Positions 35,969 to 49,623 are shown, counted from the stretch's first letter. The stretch is 64,000 nt of DNA from Lobosporangium transversale (GCF_002105155.1 NW_019029012.1:124001-188000); one strand, 5' to 3'. Notes: generated by a model from the letters alone, not told the origin. Numbers and translations are program-made.

Positions 35969-38900
35969 TCAGACCTCCCCTGCTTGTTCCGCAAGCTTAT
36001 AGAACAGTGATACATCACGTCTCCTCAACAGTTCCTTGGGCGGTCCATACTCCTTGACTCTTCCTTGTTCCATCACCAGGATCATGTCCGAGTCCATCAC
36101 TGTCTTGATCCGGTGTGCAATCGTAATCACTGTCCGATCTTTAAACGCCTCTCGGATTGTCCGCTGGATCATCTCATCTGTCTCCACATCCACTGCTGCT
36201 GTTGCTTCATCTAACACCAAGATCTTTGTCTTCTTCAGCAGAGCTCTTGCAAGACAGACCAAGGCTCGCTGCCCAAATGAGAAGTTGTCGCCATTTTGTG
36301 CAACCTCAGAGGACAGTCCACCTGCAAGCGACGAAATGAACCCCTTCAGATGAGCACGGTCCAAGGCTTCCCATAGATCAGCATCTTCCAACTCGTGGAA
36401 CGGATCCAGGTTGTCGCGGATAGTGCCAGCAAACAGAGTCGGCTCTTGGGGGATGATGGACAGATGTCTTCTCAAATCTCTCAGACCTAAGGTGGAGATG
36501 TCCACTCCATCAATTGCAATTACACCACCATCAATGTCTCGACCATAGCTGACAAGCAATGAATTGGTATCCAATGGATCAGACGACGATGTTGCCAACA
36601 GTTCCTTCGGAGCAGATGGATCACTAGCTTTGGCCCAATATGAGTCTGCAGCCTCAATTAGCCTGAACAGCGCCAATGTCAGTGAAGACTTGCCTGCACC
36701 TGTTCTTCCAACAACTCCTACTTTTTGCTGAGGTTCTACTGTAAAGGTGGCATGTTTGATACACAGATCAAGTCCCTCTCTATAGCGTGCAGAAAAATTG
36801 TTGAATGAAATCTTGCCCTCGCTTGGCCAGTCTTCTGGAAGATGTACATGGGTCTCCAAAGGCGCCTCAGTTGGCTTATGTGAGTATTCTTGGATCCGCT
36901 CCACACTTACAAACTGATTCTGGACATCCCCGGAGGTTCGTACCAAGATTGCAATTACATTGGATAGATTCAGTGCATAGCTCAATGCTAATCCCACAAG
37001 ACTCGGGTCCAATCGATCTGCATTTAGTACAGCCAACGCAGCGGTCAGAAAGACTGCTAGAGCACAGATCACCTGTGTCCGGATTGTAAGCCATCGAGTT
37101 GTCAGTAGGAACAGATTGCTTGCTTGAGCATAACTGTCTGATCGCCTCTCATTCTCAATAATGAACTGTGTTACCAGTCCTGTCTGGCAACGAATGATGG
37201 ATACACCTGCAAGTGATTCACTGAAGTGCTGATAGAGTGGTGATTTTGCGGCAGATTGGAAACGTTTGAGTTGACTACTAGTGCGGATATAGTAGGATTG
37301 AATTGTGAAAAAAATGATTGCCAATGGGGTTACAGCGATGAGGAATTGTGGGGTTGAAAAAGCAATGACAACAATGATCCCTAGCGACGTGAATATCCAA
37401 CCGAGTAGAGCAGGCAACTGTGCTGGAAGCTCGCTGTCCACAGTTGTTACATCTGATGAAAACCTGTTGACTATTCGTCCCATGCTAATCATCGAAATAT
37501 CACATATACGTTAGGTATGGCATGCTTGATACTATACATGTTTAACAGTCAAAGAGAGTAACTAAGTCAATCTTACGGAGTGGTGTCAAAGAAACTCATG
37601 GGCATGCGCAATACACGCACCAATAACCCATCGTGCAAAGCCTTGGCGCCTTGGATACCACAAGTAACATTGGTCATATAGCTGACCGTGACATCCATAA
37701 CTATAAATATGGCAACCAAGAGCGCATATCCACACAAGTAAAAAGTAGTCGAATGGCGATCCGAGTTTTGATCCTCTTCTTGTGTGACCCAGTAGCGAAG
37801 CCAAAAGCTAGTACTGATCTGGCAACCCTGAGCAAGTGTATATAGAAACAAGCAAATGAAGGCCTGACGAAGCGAACTAACAATGTATTAACGAGTATGA
37901 AATAATCAGTAGCAGATAAATGATTCAATATCAATCACAAGGGTCCTCTATTCTTAAAGAATATGAGCTGAGCCAAGCGAACGAGCGATACTTACATAGC
38001 TTTGGCATACTCCCAGTAGGCCCCCCACCCAACGTTGCCGACTTCAAGATTCTCCATACCAATGAGATCCCCTTTGGGCTTTGCGGTGCTGTTGCTGCCA
38101 GGGTCAGCCACGGCAATATCTGTATCCCGTTTAGCTTTGCCGTTTTCAGACCTAGCTTCCATCGCATCATCAGGTTGCTTTGTAAATACTTCTCCAACTT
38201 TGGCTGAAGTAGTGTCATCGATGTCAATATTGGATTTGGATACCATCCGCTGTTGTTGCTCATGTTCTAGCGCCAGAAGTTGTGCCTGCTGCTTCTTCTT
38301 TTCTTGAACTGAATAGTCTGTAATCAGTTGATAGAACGCTTCCTTGGCTCGCATTAGCTCTTGGTACTCTCCTGTCTCGGTGACTCTTCCATCATTTAGT
38401 ACTATGATCTGGTCTACATATTCCAAATGGTGGATCCCATGTGTCACTAGTAGCCTGGTCTTGTCCTTCAAGAGTCCATTAGGCCCAATCAAGTGCTGCC
38501 ACAGATGTTGATCTACATGAGCATCCACAGCGCTCAAAGGGTCATCTAGCAAGTAAATATCTGCATCTTGATAGGCTGCGCGTGCCAATGCAATTCGTTG
38601 TTTCTGGCCTCCTGATAGATTTATTCCACGCTCCCCAATTTCTGTCGAGTCGCCTGCTGGGAGCATCTCGATATCTGGAATGAGTCCAGCAGCCATGATG
38701 ATGTGATCATATTTATCTTGTATAAAGGGTTTGCCAAATAGAACATTGTCCCGAAGAGTCGCATTGATGATCCACGCTTGCTGCGGAACATATGCCAGGT
38801 TTCCAAATACTCTGACAGCACCTTGGAGCTTGTACATTTCTCCGATTATGGCAGAAAGCATTGAGGACTTGCCTTGGCCAATCCGTCCGACAATAGCAGT

Positions 38901-41900
38901 CAAGTGGCCACGAGGGATCTGTACAGTAATATTCATGAGAGTAGGGCGAGCAGGCATAGATGATGTGAACGTAGAGTATGCTGCTTGCGACGTGGAGCCC
39001 AGTAAAGGCTGTCGCGCTGCCTGTTCCTCAGGTAGCTCCGCTGTTATCTCAGCAGTAGTAGCAGCAGCAGCCACATCAAAGCCTTTCTCTGGCACTCTTT
39101 CCCATGTAAATGTTCCGTTCTCAATCTCGACTGCTACCCATTTTCCATCCACAGTCTTTGAAGAAGGAGAAGCCAGAGTCGATGATGCCGCAGCTAGTTC
39201 TGCAGGTGAATCTTGAGGGCTATACCGCTCCACTGCTGTGGAATCGATTTCTTCAAGCAGTAAAAACTTTCGAATTCTGCCATTGGCACTTCTCAGCATG
39301 ATCACATGTGAAATAGCCTGCGGGACCAGGCCCATGGGACGACTCATTGTTGTGAAGAGGGCGATCCCGACAAAGACAATCTCAGGAGTTACTTTGGCAG
39401 GTGTGAAGCCAGGTCCTCCCCAATAAGCATAAACAGAGAATGTTGCAAGCGCGATCAACAGGATGGCGGACGAGAAGACGATTACCAAAAAAGCGCGGAC
39501 AGTGGCCAAGGCCCTCTGTGCACCAAGTTCTTGAGAGCGTAGACTGTCAATTTTTCGATGGAAGGCATCTTCCCTGTGAAATACATTTGTTGGACAAGTG
39601 GCAATGAAAAGTGAAAGCAATGTAAAAAAAAAAAAAAAAAAAAAAAAAATAGGGTGCACGTCAACAACTTTGTCTTGAGAATGTGTAAAGAGGTTTTTTT
39701 TTTTTTTTTTCTTTTTTCCTTCTTAGACGTACCAAGCTTGAAGCTTAACAATCTTGATGTTCGCAAGGATCTCAGTCATAAGTCCTAAGCGCTTATCTGC
39801 GACTTTGAGTTTCTCTCGTTGATGCGAGTGGAGGAGGCCAGCCATCTTAGTCTGGATTGGCATAATGATCGCAAACACTGCCAAACCCGCAACTAAGGAC
39901 CAGCCTAGCAGCCGATAGAGTAAGAAAACAGCGATTGCAATCTCAAATGGGATAGTGAGCGTCAATGGTAGGAAATTAGGGGCCACCATCCAACTCTCAG
40001 CATCAACGGCCATAAGATTGCCTAACAGATAGACAGAGTGATAAGTAAAGAGTCAACACCATTTCATATCTTGAATGCATCAACCAGGCTATCAAGAGCT
40101 CAATTGTAGGGCGGCGGGACTAAAGACTTACTGATTTCACCTAATGTCGATTTACTCCTTGCGTGTGGTGACAGCTTCAACGACTTTCTGTAGATCATAG
40201 CTACTAAAGCACCGCGGATCTCAATACCCAAATACGAGCACGCATTCGAGGACATGGACAGGAACAATCCACTGAAAAATGTCCCTGCAAAGATTCCTAC
40301 TGAGATTAAGATGCCATTGGCGACCGCAGGGGGCGGCAAATGTTCTTTGCGAGCCTCAGAATAATCTGCAAATAATCGTAATAGGTGACTAAATAAATAA
40401 ATAGGGACATACCAGAGCGTATAGCTCAATAGACGGACGGCCATGGCAGAGAAAATACGCCACTTGTATGCATATAATACTGTGAGAATTAATGATGGGC
40501 TTCCTTTGACTGTGATAGCGTCTGATTCGAAGTACATTTTGCCGCTAACTAGCTCTTCCTTGTTCTTGTTATCCTTATTTTTGCTCTTTTGACGCCTGCT
40601 GCGTTTCTTTCGGTATTGTTCTAAGCGTCTTTCCCATATAGCTGAAACCACCTCATAATTCAAGTGGGTTTTTAGGGCTGCCGGCATTGGTTCTTCCACG
40701 TCCTTGGGAGTCAAGATCTTTCTGGCACCGAGGGACATCATAGGCTGTGCATAATGGAAGATCAGTCTCGAAAATAGATTTGCTTGGTCCATCCTAGACA
40801 GATTCTCCTGCTCACGGCTCACGCGTTGGACACGAGTGTGACCTCTAGGCAAGGCTTCAAAGAAGAATGCGAGCGCGATGGATCCAGTGAAGGCGAGAAG
40901 GTATCGTAGCGGCTCTAGTTTGAAGTCAATGATAGGAGGTGGGCCTGGTTTCCCGTTGGCGACAATAGCATTGTTGATATTGTATTCCAGTTCTACATCT
41001 AGGACGTTGAGCGGAGGGATATCGAAGCCATCATTCAGGATAAAGAGTGAGAGCAAGCTGCCTAGAAGTGTCACCAAGTAGTAGAGGAACAAGTAATCTG
41101 ATGACCGAACCTCGAAGCGATGCTCGTTTGTATTCAAAGCCATTGCTGTTGTCTGCACAAGTATAAGAACGAGATATTGTAAAAATAAAATAAAAATAAA
41201 AAAGGGCTAGGTTAGATTCTTGAGCCAATTGCAGTTTTCAGTTGTTCTACAATGCGTATCTTTAAGATACTTAGTATCCCACATCCTTGATCTAATCCGA
41301 TTTCCTGGCGCTCTAAACAAGAACCGTTGCTTAGATAAGCACGCCGTGCGCAATATTAAAAAAAATATTAAAAAAAAAGCGGCATTGACCCGTGAGAACC
41401 AAAAAGGATCTGATTGATGCTTCTACCCATGAATCCATTTAAAATAAAAGTCATTATCTCGGTTTTGGCTCCTTCCCCAATTGGAATCCACTTCCTTAAA
41501 AGCTTGCTCCCAAGCCAAGCTCCAAAGTGAAATTGAAATCGACAAAAAGGAGTTGAAAATTTTCTTTCCATGTGGAAAGTGATGGGAGGGTCACACACAT
41601 ACACACACCAAAAACACACACATGTACACATGTAACAACAAAGAAGTTGTATTTCATCATGCATTATTTGCGATCTTTTTAAAATCTAAACATCTCAACA
41701 ACAAAGTAGTCCTTATGCCGCAAAGAAGTCGAAAAAAAAAAAAAAAAAAAAAAAAAAAGATACTTTGCATAGCATAATATCCATCTTTTTAAGCACAGCA
41801 TATCCATGACTACTACTCATTTATCGTGAGATATTCTTCACATTGAAATAGATGTTATAGATGTCATGAATATCTTGGATGACCAATACGTATCACAGTC

Positions 41901-41904
41901 TTGT

Positions 41905-41935
<31 letters not shown>

Positions 41936-42332
41936 CATCTGCTGATATTTTCCCTCAAGGGTAAGAATGGAATATAATGCAATTTTTTTTTTTTTTTTTT
42001 TTTTTTTTACGCACCCAAGCAAGCCACACCCACATGGCACTGCCAAGAAGGCCATCAGCAGAGGCTATATAAGGCCCAGTAGCCAAAGTAAATGCTAGAC
42101 CCAACAGAGAAAAGCAAGCAAAAAGGATGAAGAGCTGGGTAGGCCAATAGATCAAGCCCGTTCGGCCATAAGGATGTGGGGTCTTGTTATGTTTCAACCA
42201 CCGGATGCGGGTAATAAAAATGACTGTGGCAATCATGGCAGGACAGCCAAGAGTGAGAAAATGGCCTCCATGAAGCATCAAGAACGTTATCCATTCCTGA
42301 GCAGGATCATTGGGTCGTCGGGAAGGACGCAT
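35969..42332 (-). CDS. ABCC/MRP-type ABC transporter, copy 2
   Basis: Six exons: 42332-42015, 41152-40132, 40021-39733, 39573-37996, 37876-37577, 37484-35969, giving 1673 aa. The domain order and motifs are as in copy 1 (TMD0, TMD1, NBD1 GRIGQGKSS, TMD2, NBD2 GRTGAGKSS with FSFGQ signature). The start is MRPSRRPNDP. The first donor is GTGCGT rather than the GTACGT of copy 1, and intron 1 is longer (862 bp) with three homopolymers and a CA-rich microsatellite near 41590-41635. Differences from copy 1 cluster in the segment before TMD1 (about 40500-40680), around the NBD1 linkers (about 38080-38240, 38940-39100) and early TMD2 (37290-37450); the rest is nearly identical. Likely an efflux pump for conjugated or foreign compounds. 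Confidence 0.93.
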
Positions 42333-42876
42333 TGGAGCGAAGAAGTAATTGGTAAAACAAGGTCAATGTAAGGTCAGCAACAATGGATTTGTGATGTTTA
42401 TATGATCGTCTATGGAGTGAAAGAAAAAGAAGGGAAAAAAAAAGAGTGTACAATGGGTATAAATGGTATACAGAAACAGAAAAGTAAGAGGGTCCGAGAA
42501 GGTGGACGATGGAGTGGAGGAAAGGAAGGAGTAAAGAGTCGCAAGGAAAGTCAAAATGAATTTATTTCGATGCCAAATGTTTTGTTCGTTGTAATTTTTT
42601 TTTTTTTTTCCCAGATATGGGATGGTGTGTAACAAGCTCTTTCCTTCCCCTTTTGTAATCTCAACTCACTTGTGTAGACATGTACGTACAACTGCCGTGC
42701 AGGTTTCAGAGATTTTCACCCTTCCCCCTCCTCCATCATGCAAATAAACACACCTTTCTCTCTCTTCTCTCCTTCATACTCTGTCTCTGTTGTTTATGTG
42801 TGTGTTACCCATGGCATTAGACGCACGGTCCAAACTAAAGAAGCTGTTTTTTTTTTTTATTTCAAAATGTAATTCT
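42333..42876. other. Spacer between ABC copy 2 and SDR
   Basis: AT-rich with a pyrimidine-rich part at about 42710-42790. Low-complexity short ORFs only. It should contain the ABC copy 2 promoter and the SDR terminator, but no specific signal was identified. Confidence 0.5.
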
Positions 42877-44640
42877 TTACAACTTAAAGTCAACGCCTGT
42901 AAACTCAACACTCTTTTGCCACAGCAAATCCTGTTGCTCTAAATCATTTACAGCCGGATTTGGTTCTCTAGGGGCCTGGTCGAAAAAGTATTCACCGCTT
43001 GTGCTCTCCAACTCATGCCCAGGAGGCGCCAAGGCTAGATAGATAGAACTCATAGCTCCAAACAATGGACTACGGAATACAAGCGCCAATGGAGCTTGTA
43101 TCGGACCCAGATACTTGCTGCTTCGGAAGAGTTCAGTATGGCAAGTGCCTGGATGGCACCCATTGATTGTGATCTTGGAACTGGGTGCTTGCTCACGGAG
43201 TCGACGATCCAGTGCCTTGATAAACAACATGTTGGCCAACTTTGAATATGAATAATGTCCAAGACGAGAGTAACCCACCGAGGACTGAAGACGGTCATAA
43301 CGGATGTTGCTTGACGAAAACATGGCTCCTGATGTAAGGATCACAATGCGGCCTTGTTCAGCCTTGTTCAGCTGCTGAAGTAACCCCAAGGTCAAAACAT
43401 AATGACCCAAATGGTTCTGATTGATTCCAAAGAAAAAAAAAAGACATTAAATAAACCTCTTATCAACTCGCACATATCCTTTGAACTCATCATGGACAAA
43501 GTGCAGCTGAAAAAAGTGTTCTTACCACACCAAACTGCATTTCATATCCATCCTTGGTCAACATAAAAGGAATATCCATCACTCCAGCATCTGCCAAACG
43601 TACAAAAAAAAAAATTTAAGCAAGACAGAAGTGTAAGTATACGTTGCCACGTGCAAATTCGAGACACCATGTTTAAAAATATTAAATAACGTACTGTTGA
43701 CAAGGACATCCAAGTGAGGATAGTTCAAGTCCTTGAAATCGCGTATGAAAGCCTTGATGTTCTCCTGCGATGACAGGTCCAGGGACATGACAATGGCCAT
43801 ACCTTTGATTCCAGTTGACTTTTCGATCCTGTCAACAGCTTCCTGGCCCTTTCCAACAGATCTACATGCTGTTACAGTATTTAAAAATAGCACCAGGAAT
43901 GAGTAAAAAATAAAAAAATAAAAATAAAAATAAAAAAAAAAAGGTATGAATATTTTACGATTGCTTCTATTCTCTTTTAATCTATTTTGCAGTTATAATA
44001 CCCGCTTTCTCATCTTTAACAACGTTCATTAAGCCATATCAATTCTTTTTTAAAGAAAAGGACGAATTCTCTTACCGATGATGGTCAAGTAACCTGCCTC
44101 GACCAATGCCTTGGCAGTTTCATATCCAAGACCAGTGTTTCCGCCTGTAACAAGGGCTATACGTGTCTTCCCAGCATTTGCTGCTTTAGCCTGGTCAATC
44201 CAAAGCTGTCGACGTCTCGTTGTCCGTGACTTTAGATCCGGCTGCTTTATGAATTGCCAAATATTTAATGTGCACTCCAAAACACCTTTTAACAAGAACA
44301 AATAGAGTAACGAAGTTGCGATCAGTGATCGATTAGAAGTGGAAAAAAAAAAAAAAAAAAAGTAAAAGTAGAAGGGAAAAAAGGGGAGAGTGCATCCATG
44401 AAGGTGGAAAAATATATTTCCAAGTCTTTCAGTTTGTTGATCCTCACCAACTGCTGCTGTCAGCACTGACAATTTTCGCCAGCTCTGTGCCTTTCTTGCG
44501 AGTTTGAGCAAGAGTTTATCATACAATTTGGCTCTTGGTGGAGCAACAATGTCGGTTGTCATTCGGGTGATTGCGTAGTGCTTTTGCAAATAGTAAATGA
44601 TTAGGAAGAGGGAGATGAGAAAGGGGAGTAATGTCTGCAT
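42877..44640 (-). CDS. Membrane-anchored short-chain dehydrogenase/reductase (retinol-dehydrogenase-like)
   Basis: Five exons: 44640-44448, 44285-44076, 43868-43695, 43590-43526, 43416-42877, giving 393 aa in one frame. Residues 2-20 are a hydrophobic N-terminal anchor. The Rossmann motif TGGNTGLG is at 111-118, NNAG is formed across the exon 3/4 junction near 192, a Ser in LTSG at about 243 and YSYSK (YxxxK) at 269-273 complete the usual Ser-Tyr-Lys catalytic set. Family members are NAD(P)-dependent oxidoreductases acting on alcohols or ketones, often lipids or retinoids at ER or lipid droplets; the substrate is unknown. A relic copy lies at 32370-32652, so the gene belongs to the duplicated unit. 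Intron 1 holds an A run at about 44343-44360. Confidence 0.92.
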
Positions 44641-45610
44641 GAACAAATGAATCGTTTGTTTATAATTGAAGAGAAAATAAATAAAAAATAAAAATTGGGT
44701 TTCGCCTTCTGTTTAAAAACTTTTTTTTTAAGTATCACAGGCCGATTGACATTGCCGATCTTGGGGCTGAGGAGGGTCACACAGACTTGTGTTTCTGCAT
44801 CGCCATCGTCACCTCTGCCGATCAGCCGTCGGGTCATTTGCTCTTCCTACTTTTGATCGTGTAACTTTGAAGGAGTAACGTACTCAACCCGTTCGCCACT
44901 CTTGGCTCATTTTTTTGTTTTGGAGATCATATCTCATAATGTTGTGCGCCAAACCCACAATATTACATAGAATTGCGCGTTGACCACTTCGTTCGGTCAT
45001 TCATATCACATTATCAGCCTGGGCCATCTCATCATCATTTTTGATTACTTTTACTACTTTATGCTGCACCATAATTGATGTCTTTCTGTAAGGCGACTGT
45101 CCGGGCTCTATATGAAGTCGTATAAACATCTGAACATTACCACATGTTATTGATTATCCTGCGTTCCTTGAACAATGATTTTAACATATTCCTGCACTTT
45201 CCCAAGGGATGTATCAGTGTTTTGACAAACATGTGTCCTTTGATGGCTATGTTACAACCCCTGGATCGAGAGAATGCTGGGAATATGTGAAAAGCGGGAT
45301 TATATGTGTATTTACTGATAACTGGCGTAACTTCAGAAAGCTTAGCTCAGAGAACAAGCTCTGCATCTTCCAGTACACATAAGAGACGAGAATATCTATT
45401 CTGCTTCTCCATAGCCACCGTAACTATATTAGTCTCTTAAGCATTATTTTGTATCACATTTTGAGAGTTGGCTGGAAATACAACAGTCGCCTAAGCATTC
45501 TAATTCTTTTAATAATATACTGTACATCTATTTTCTAGTTGTCCAAGAAATAATATATTTGGGTCATGACATCCATCCATTAATCCGGTACTCGATCCTT
45601 TTACTCATTT
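44641..45610. other. Spacer between SDR and PIN-like gene
   Basis: No ORF, repeat or RNA gene is recognised. It includes the SDR upstream region and the 3' flank of the PIN-like gene. Confidence 0.55.
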
Positions 45611-47356
45611 CTATTTTGCTGCCCACAAACCTACAAGCGACCATCCTAACACGCATGGAATACCCCACACACAGTAGCTCCAGAACAGTACCGCTGCCAT
45701 ATCATTCTCGAAGAATCCCTTAATCTGACATAATTGAATAATATTGATGGCGGTTGGAGCAGCCACAATCAATACAAGCGTCAATGTAAATGTCGGGTCC
45801 ATCATCAATACTGGTGAAAGCGACGCTGGGCGGAATATTATGGCTGGTAAGCAAATCAAAGGAACAATCAACATTCTCGCAACTAAAGAGAATGCCACTG
45901 GAGTAAGCCATTTGAACCGATGGCCCATCAAAGATAGTTCGGTTGAATCATTGTAAAATGTAATATGTGATCCTAAAGGGGGAATCTCATCTTCTTCATC
46001 CTCTTCAAAATTGTCGGGCTGGAGTAATGTTGTTGCCGAGGAAGCGTGTGATCGTGTTGATCCAATCCCATTTTGTCCATAGCCATCCCTATGTCCAGGA
46101 TCTGTAAGATGCGGTACATGTACACGGAGCCATTCAGGTTCTCCATTGCGGCCACGGTGATCCTCTTCTTCTTCAGTTGAACTTCCGGAGTCATCGCCTT
46201 GATATCCATTAGGAAAGATGGAGGGCGTACTAGCGCTGCGACGCCTTTGGAGCTGAGCAGGCCTAATTGGTTCCTCTGAGGAGTCTGATGAAGCTGCGAA
46301 TTGGACTACTTGTGCACCAAGGCACAACAAGATCATGGGAATAGCCGCTGCTCCGCAGCCCTCAATCGGATGAATCACAAACGCATAGATCTTTGACTCT
46401 GGGCTCATGAACAACTCGTGCAAAGCCGGCACCAAACCAATCACAAGAGCAATAATTGCAGTCAATAAAGGAGGTGTTAAGACCTGTTGAATCCTATCAA
46501 AGACAGTCGTCGCCTTTTGTTTTAGCATAGTCTTTGTAGACCGTCGTCGATGACAATGTTGGATTTTGCGTGTTCCCCAAGCCAAAGAGAACCTCTTGAC
46601 GGTTCCAGGGATTGAGGGTAAATGTAATTGTGTGTGGGTTGAAGAAGAGTTCTTTGGCCAGTATTTGGACTGAAAGACTGTCGAGTGCCCATCGCCGCCA
46701 TCCTCTTCCATGTTATTGTCCATATAGCCCTCATGTAGCGTCCTTATGGACGAGCCACTGCTCAATATCGCATTATTTGAAGATGACCCTAATAGAGTTC
46801 CATCCATATTAATTAAAAGACCTCCAGATTCCATATTAGATTCGGGTTGCTCAAGTTGACGGTGATCTGCTTCATGAACCTGGTCTGTGTCTAACAATTC
46901 AACTTGTTCTTGTTGCTTTCCATGATCCTTGGGTACTAGTAATGTGAACCCATAAGACCACCGGACTAAATTTCCAAAGATAGCATAGAATAAAATGTAA
47001 GAGATTCCTCTAGCAGCGACCTGTTCTTTTGTATCCTTCTCATCCCGAAACAGCTGACTTCCTGCGGCACTCAATGCTAGGGACTGAAGTAGCGCCATGG
47101 GTAGAGAGTTTGTGTTGGAAAATAGAATCGAGGCTTTGACAAACTTTTCCTCATCCGAAGAGAAGCGAAGAAACCGGGACCCAATACGGGCTACAATCAA
47201 AGAGACGCCCGAAAAGATGAGATAAAATACTGGAATGGGCCAAAAGGCTTTGAACTGCTCCCAAGTGATGGTGGATGCGATTTTTGTAAAGAGCAGACAT
47301 GGTGTCATGAAATAAAGGTTGACTTGTGATATTGCCTAAGTCGGTGGGTGATATTA

Positions 47357-47394
<38 letters not shown>

Positions 47395-47807
47395 GTGGTC
47401 ATTAAGTGATCCAAAGGCATCAATATCCTATTCTGCTTATGGGTATATATCTGTATAACATATCCAAGCAAAGCATACCTTTTGAGCAGACTGACTGAGG
47501 TATCCCGTTCGAGAGAGAATGATACCACAGGCAACGACGACCAGGACCTGACTTACAGCCTAAAATCAGTTTAGATCGGCGATCCAAATTACGTCAGCAG
47601 AGAAAAGAATGAAACTAACGTTATATATCAAGCACGGCGAAATAAAAACGACGAAAACGAAAACATTGTTCCGAAGAATAGGAATGAATGACAAAGAGGG
47701 GAATGCTAAATCAACTGCGTGGCAATACACAAATACATAACAGGCTCTAACAAAGTCGCCTTACACTGAGCGCAGACAGCAACACAGCACTTATGTGGAA
47801 TAATCAT
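45611..47807 (-). CDS. PIN-like membrane transporter (auxin efflux carrier family)
   Basis: Exons 47335-45611 and 47559-47479 are secure; 47705-47620 and 47807-47765 (ATG, MIIPHKCC) are a provisional 5' end that keeps frame through GT-AG introns, giving 644 aa. The protein has an N-terminal helical block (VVVACGIILSRTGYL, then NLYFMTPCLLF and SNTNSLPMALLQSLA), a long polar cytosolic loop (about residues 210-500), and a C-terminal helical block ending GWSLVGLWAAK. This two-block layout and the NTNSLP motif fit the fungal branch of the membrane transport (PIN-like) family. Fungal members are thought to sit in ER or vacuolar membranes; the substrate is unknown. An adjoining T/A homopolymer pair (about 47357-47394) is inside an intron. 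Confidence 0.85.
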
Positions 47808-47873
47808 GTCCAATTGAGAAGACGTAGAAGGACAAGGAAAGAGGGCGAGAGACGAGGAGGGAACATGCAATTC

Positions 47874-47904
<31 letters not shown>

Positions 47905-48904
47905 CCTGTCCGTGCTTTTCCGTTACTGAGTCAACAGTCGACGCCGACAAAACCAAAGGACAGATAAAACTCCATTCGAGAAAGCTGTGCTTTTGAATCT
48001 TTGTATAATCTTGCTCTGTGATTTCTCAGACTGTCATCTCTTGAATTTTGTGTTGGTATGAATAGGCTGTTTGTTGCTATGCATAAAGAGTCCAGACATG
48101 GTTCTCCAATGTCTTCTTCTTACCTCTGCTGCAGCTCCTGCAAGTATAAGCCAACTCATGAAAACAAGATACTATATGCTGTGTATATACTGTGCACAAA
48201 AAGAGAAAGGAGAGGGGAGAGAATAGGTGTATATGCAAATATGTGTATATATGAATGAGCAATAAGTAAGAAGGAATAGGGAAGTTGTCTTGAAAAGAGA
48301 AAGGAGAGAGAAAAGAGAATGTTGCCAAGAAAGGTTGATATGACGAAATTCAACAATGAGATGCACAGCACAGCACAGACAATTGTCGTAATAAAAATAT
48401 CGCCAAATAACCAGATAAAGGATGAAAGATAAGGAAGGTGAAAATGTCTGACAAGGATGAATTCTTGTGAATGAAAATAAAAAATAAAAAAAAAATAAAA
48501 AAAAATGAATAAATGAGCGAGATGCTGAATAGAGAAAGAAAGTAAAGCAATGAATGAGCCGACACTAAATGAACTGAATGAGTGAAAGAGATAAAGGTTC
48601 TGTTGTGGTACTTTTCACTCGTACACACAAACACAGATAGAAAGTCGATGGCATTAAGACAAAAGTCGAAAGCATTAAGGTTCCACTAGCATTCCTTATC
48701 GCTTAAATGGGCAATCCCCTTTTGGTTTTTTGTTCTTTTGTGACATGCATGGCATTCAGGTGCAACTGCTAGAAATACATCTGGTTTATTTTCATTAGCT
48801 GTTGCATATGCATAAATGCGGTTTATGTGGTGTTATGCGGTGTTATGTGGTGTTTTGTGGTGGATGTTTCGGGCATGTCAAGGATGCGAAATGTAGTTCT
48901 GTGG
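47808..48904. other. Spacer upstream of PIN-like gene and downstream of CTF18
   Basis: It holds a T run at about 47878-47904 and a pyrimidine-rich leader (coding strand). Several overlapping hydrophobic ORFs on the minus strand (48156-48634) are low-complexity and not credible. No gene is seen. Confidence 0.55.
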
Positions 48905-49582
48905 CTAAAGCAACTCATTAACATATACTTTAGCTTTGACTGCATTCGAGAAACCTTCATTGAACTTGTACCAAATTCGGGTCCTCTTCCTGGGCTTCGT
49001 TTCCTGCTCCATCGAAGTAGGAAGCAGCGAAGATGACAACGATGATACGTCCTTTTTGTTTTTTACAATCACTCTTCCAAAAAAATCCACTGCCTCCCTC
49101 TCTTCCTTCAATATATCCATCTCCTGATCACCATCTTTTGATAATGACAGTGTAGCTGTTGACATTGTTGCCGTTATTGTGCTTGCACTTGCATCCATCG
49201 AGGGCGATCCATTTTCCTCTTTTGACTTGACGTCCCTCGCCTCCTTTGCTTCTTCTGCTCTTCGCACTAACTCTACCTCAATCTATTAGAGAATGAAAGA
49301 AGGAACGAGTGGCAGAAAAAGAAAGTCAGAGATTTTGTCTAATGTTCAAATGATATGAAAAGAGTTGATAAAAGGAAAAAAATAAAAAATAAAAAAAAAA
49401 AAAAATAATAACCCGACCTCTTGAGCAATTAATTGTCTGACAGCGTAACGGCTCGTTAGTATGTTCTTGAGCCCAATGCCAGAGAAATCGCCAAGCTTTT
49501 CAATTGAGCTACAAAAAGATACAGGTAATAGAATGTTTCCAGTAAGTATAGTTTTTAGACAAAGGACCTGATCGCATAAATG

Positions 49583-49623
<41 letters not shown>

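Larger units (their letters stand above)
35040..43580. repeat. Segmental duplication, unit 2
   Basis: Counterpart of 24780-32652: promoter remnant of the channel, ABC copy 2 and the SDR (here intact and extending to 44640). Confidence 0.85.

Noticed and set aside
35928-37089. Plus-strand ORFs opposite the ABC NBD2 exons (also 25928-26981)
   Set aside because: They are identical in both copies only because they lie antisense to the conserved NBD2 sequence.
48156-48634. Overlapping hydrophobic minus-strand ORFs upstream of CTF18's 3' end
   Set aside because: Low-complexity Phe/Leu/Ser translations of pyrimidine-rich sequence in several frames, without splice or start support.
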